Origin: JBAYJY01 sp041664945
GTDB taxonomy: Bacteria > UBP15 > UBA6099
Direction: 5' to 3'
Assembly (NCBI GenBank): GCA_041664945.1
Contig: JBAYJY010000075.1
Span: 1-21,209, forward strand
Length of the DNA: 21,209 bases
Below are positions 20,462 through 21,209 of this stretch, piece after piece (positions within the stretch are counted from its first letter, which is position 1; each line of letters starts with the position of its first letter). The notes under the pieces were generated by a model that did not search any database, was not told the origin of the DNA, and saw only the letters and a program-made list of their open reading frames with translations. The position numbers were made by a program, and so were the translations under genes.

Positions 20462-20487
20462 TTCTGTATTCTGGATTCTGCGTTCTG
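20462..20487. repeat. TTCTGNN heptamer array
   Basis: Units TTCTGTA, TTCTGGA, TTCTGCG and TTCTG follow one another at exact 7-bp steps. Confidence 0.75.
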
Positions 20488-20534
20488 TTTTTATTCTTTT
20501 CCCTTTATGCCCTCTACTGTTTTTAACGTCCGTC

Positions 20535-20556
20535 ATTCCGGTCGGAGAACCGGAAT
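20535..20556. repeat. ATTCCGGT/ACCGGAAT inverted repeat (dRS3-like)
   Basis: A perfect 8-bp stem with a 6-nt spacer in the context GTCATTCCGG ... CCGGAATCCA. This resembles the widespread ATTCCC-N8-GGGAAT class (dRS3 in Neisseria), which serves as phage-insertion or recombination targets there. Any such role here is speculative. Confidence 0.55.
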
Positions 20557-20616
20557 CCATGTTGACAGGATGTCAGGAAGGATAGCTATTCCGCAAAATA
20601 GATTGGAGAGCGGTTG

Positions 20617-20646
20617 TTGACAGAGTGGAGAATGTGGTAGTATAGG
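20617..20646 (+). promoter_or_regulatory. Candidate sigma-70 promoter before the low-GC gene
   Basis: TTGACA (20617-20622, perfect -35) is followed after 18 bp by TATAGG (20641-20646). It points towards the small membrane-protein gene at 20832 and would give a leader of about 180 nt. Confidence 0.5.
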
Positions 20647-20659
20647 AAGCAAAGAGATC

Positions 20660-20831
20660 ATGGAAATAAACAGGAGGCAAAGGGGATAAACAAAGTGTTT
20701 ATGTTAAACATAAGGAGGCCAAACCCGCAAATCGCAAGATCTGGCCCCTTCCTTGCCTTCCTGCGGACCCCTTCCGGGGGAATTGTGTAATATCGTATTC
20801 GCCAAAATATGTTGTTGGGAGATAGTATTTA
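20660..20831 (+). other. Structured leader or element remnant before the low-GC gene
   Basis: The stretch holds a 9-codon frame MEINRRQRG (20660-20689), a 29-codon frame starting at 20701 that lacks a well-placed ribosome site, an inverted repeat TGTTTA/TAAACA (20696-20710), a pairing of AAGGAGGCCA (20712-20721) with TGGCCCCTT (20742-20750), and a CCCC/GGGG hairpin (20768-20779). The piece GCAAGATCTGGCCCCTT resembles the GACCTGACCCC-type flanks seen around REP-associated transposase genes, so this may be the end of a decayed element. No transposase is present. Confidence 0.3.
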
Positions 20832-21113
20832 ATGAAACATCAGTTACTATTAACAAAATTATACCGATTATTATGTTTGACATTGCTAATAATACCTAGT
20901 GTAGTAATAGCAGAAAGACTGCTTGATGTTGATAGATTACTGAGATTAATGTATAAGGATAATTATAGGTATTATCATATGTTGTCAGTAATCAGCGTAT
21001 TGACATACAAATATATTATCATCTTAAATATTGCCACTATCCAATATGTATTGTATAAGCGCTTCATAGTTAAAAATAATATTAGCAATCATTTCCGTTC
21101 AATTAGATTTTAA
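20832..21113 (+). CDS. Low-GC small membrane protein, unknown function
   Basis: The 93-residue protein starts at ATG 20832 with GGGAGA about 9-10 nt upstream. Two hydrophobic segments are evident, about 8-28 (LTLLIIPSVVIA inside it) and about 50-72 (LSVISVLTYKYIIILNIATI), with a basic C-terminus (KRFIVKNNISNHFRSIRF). It is rich in Ile, Leu, Tyr, Asn and Lys. Its base composition is far more AT-rich than the genes upstream, which suggests acquisition from elsewhere. A promoter lies 190 bp upstream and a stem directly follows the stop. I do not recognise a family. Confidence 0.5.
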   Translation: MKHQLLLTKLYRLLCLTLLIIPSVVIAERLLDVDRLLRLMYKDNYRYYHMLSVISVLTYKYIIILNIATIQYVLYKRFIVKNNISNHFRSIRF

Positions 21114-21114
21114 C

Positions 21115-21133
21115 AAAGCTGAAAAAAGCTTTT
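21115..21133 (+). terminator. Weak stem after the low-GC gene
   Basis: AAAGCT and AGCTTT pair around a 6-nt loop directly behind the TAA stop and run into a fourth T. The stem is short and AT-rich, so this is at best a weak terminator. Confidence 0.35.
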
Positions 21134-21209
21134 GAACGCTTGAGCCGTGTGTACATATAGGTAAAACAGACATAATTTCCGAATCTCAAAAAAATGAATG
21201 AAAAAGGGC

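Noticed and set aside
20043..20585. 180-residue plus-strand frame
   Set aside because: It is a translation of the heptamer and hairpin repeats, with no ribosome site.
20701..20790. 29-codon plus-strand frame starting MLNIRRPNPQ
   Set aside because: No well-placed ribosome site, and it coincides with paired elements of the leader; kept only as part of the leader description.
1..21209. tRNA, rRNA, integrase or transposase genes
   Set aside because: None was recognised on either strand; repeats alone do not show an intact mobile element.

Overview
The window comes from a Gram-negative bacterium: it encodes a TolC-type channel, a FadL-type outer-membrane protein, and periplasmic multihaem cytochromes. 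Fifteen haem-binding CxxCH motifs in two adjacent genes point to anaerobic, cytochrome-based respiration. No rRNA, tRNA or phylogenetic marker is present, so I cannot name a phylum. The dispersed 7-bp repeats, the mixed base composition and the unusual gene set would fit an uncultivated anaerobic lineage, but that is inference. Nearly all confident genes lie on the minus strand, up to about 17.5 kb. The last 3.7 kb is repeat-rich and has two plus-strand genes.

Positions 1-2227 (minus): a cytidylate-kinase-like protein, then a secreted protein with a textbook Kunitz/BPTI domain (lysine at the P1 position), then a 42-residue single-span membrane protein. Positions 2523-9315 (minus): an ArsR-family repressor with a cysteine pattern like the persulfide sensors BigR/SqrR/YgaV, then a complete tripartite RND efflux system (TolC-like channel, periplasmic adaptor, RND pump), then a PII-like small protein and a DUF2892 membrane protein. 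A strong promoter with an overlapping inverted repeat precedes the repressor. A perfect 10-bp-arm inverted repeat lies between the repressor and the channel gene.

Positions 9739-17522 (minus): an eight-gene sulfur-respiration operon, read in order. It starts with a second ArsR repressor (lacking the sensor cysteine), then an octahaem cytochrome of the tetrathionate reductase (OTR) family, a heptahaem cytochrome with a C-terminal anchor and an EF-hand-like loop, and a di-haem cytochrome b. It continues with two half-size YeeE/YedE (TsuA-like) thiosulfate-transporter subunits, a membrane-anchored rhodanese-like protein whose catalytic Cys is Ser, and a FadL-type porin. Five junctions are ATGA or near-contiguous overlaps, and the operon ends at a strong bidirectional terminator (9596-9621). 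The likely logic is: quinol -> cytochrome b -> heptahaem -> octahaem reductase acting on polythionate or another oxyanion. YeeE/YedE would move the thiosulfate product, the rhodanese-like protein would bind it, and the FadL porin would admit substrate. The specific substrate is inferred.

Positions 17523-21209: a repeat-dense region. It holds a stand-alone plus-strand gene (18239-19438) whose C-terminal half looks like a diadenylate-cyclase (DisA_N/DAC) domain that keeps the DGA motif but has lost the RHR motif. This is the best candidate for something undescribed. Behind it are an 11-bp tandem array (11 copies, A-tracts once per helical turn), several families of 7-bp repeats, several perfect hairpins, and a low-GC small membrane-protein gene at the right edge.
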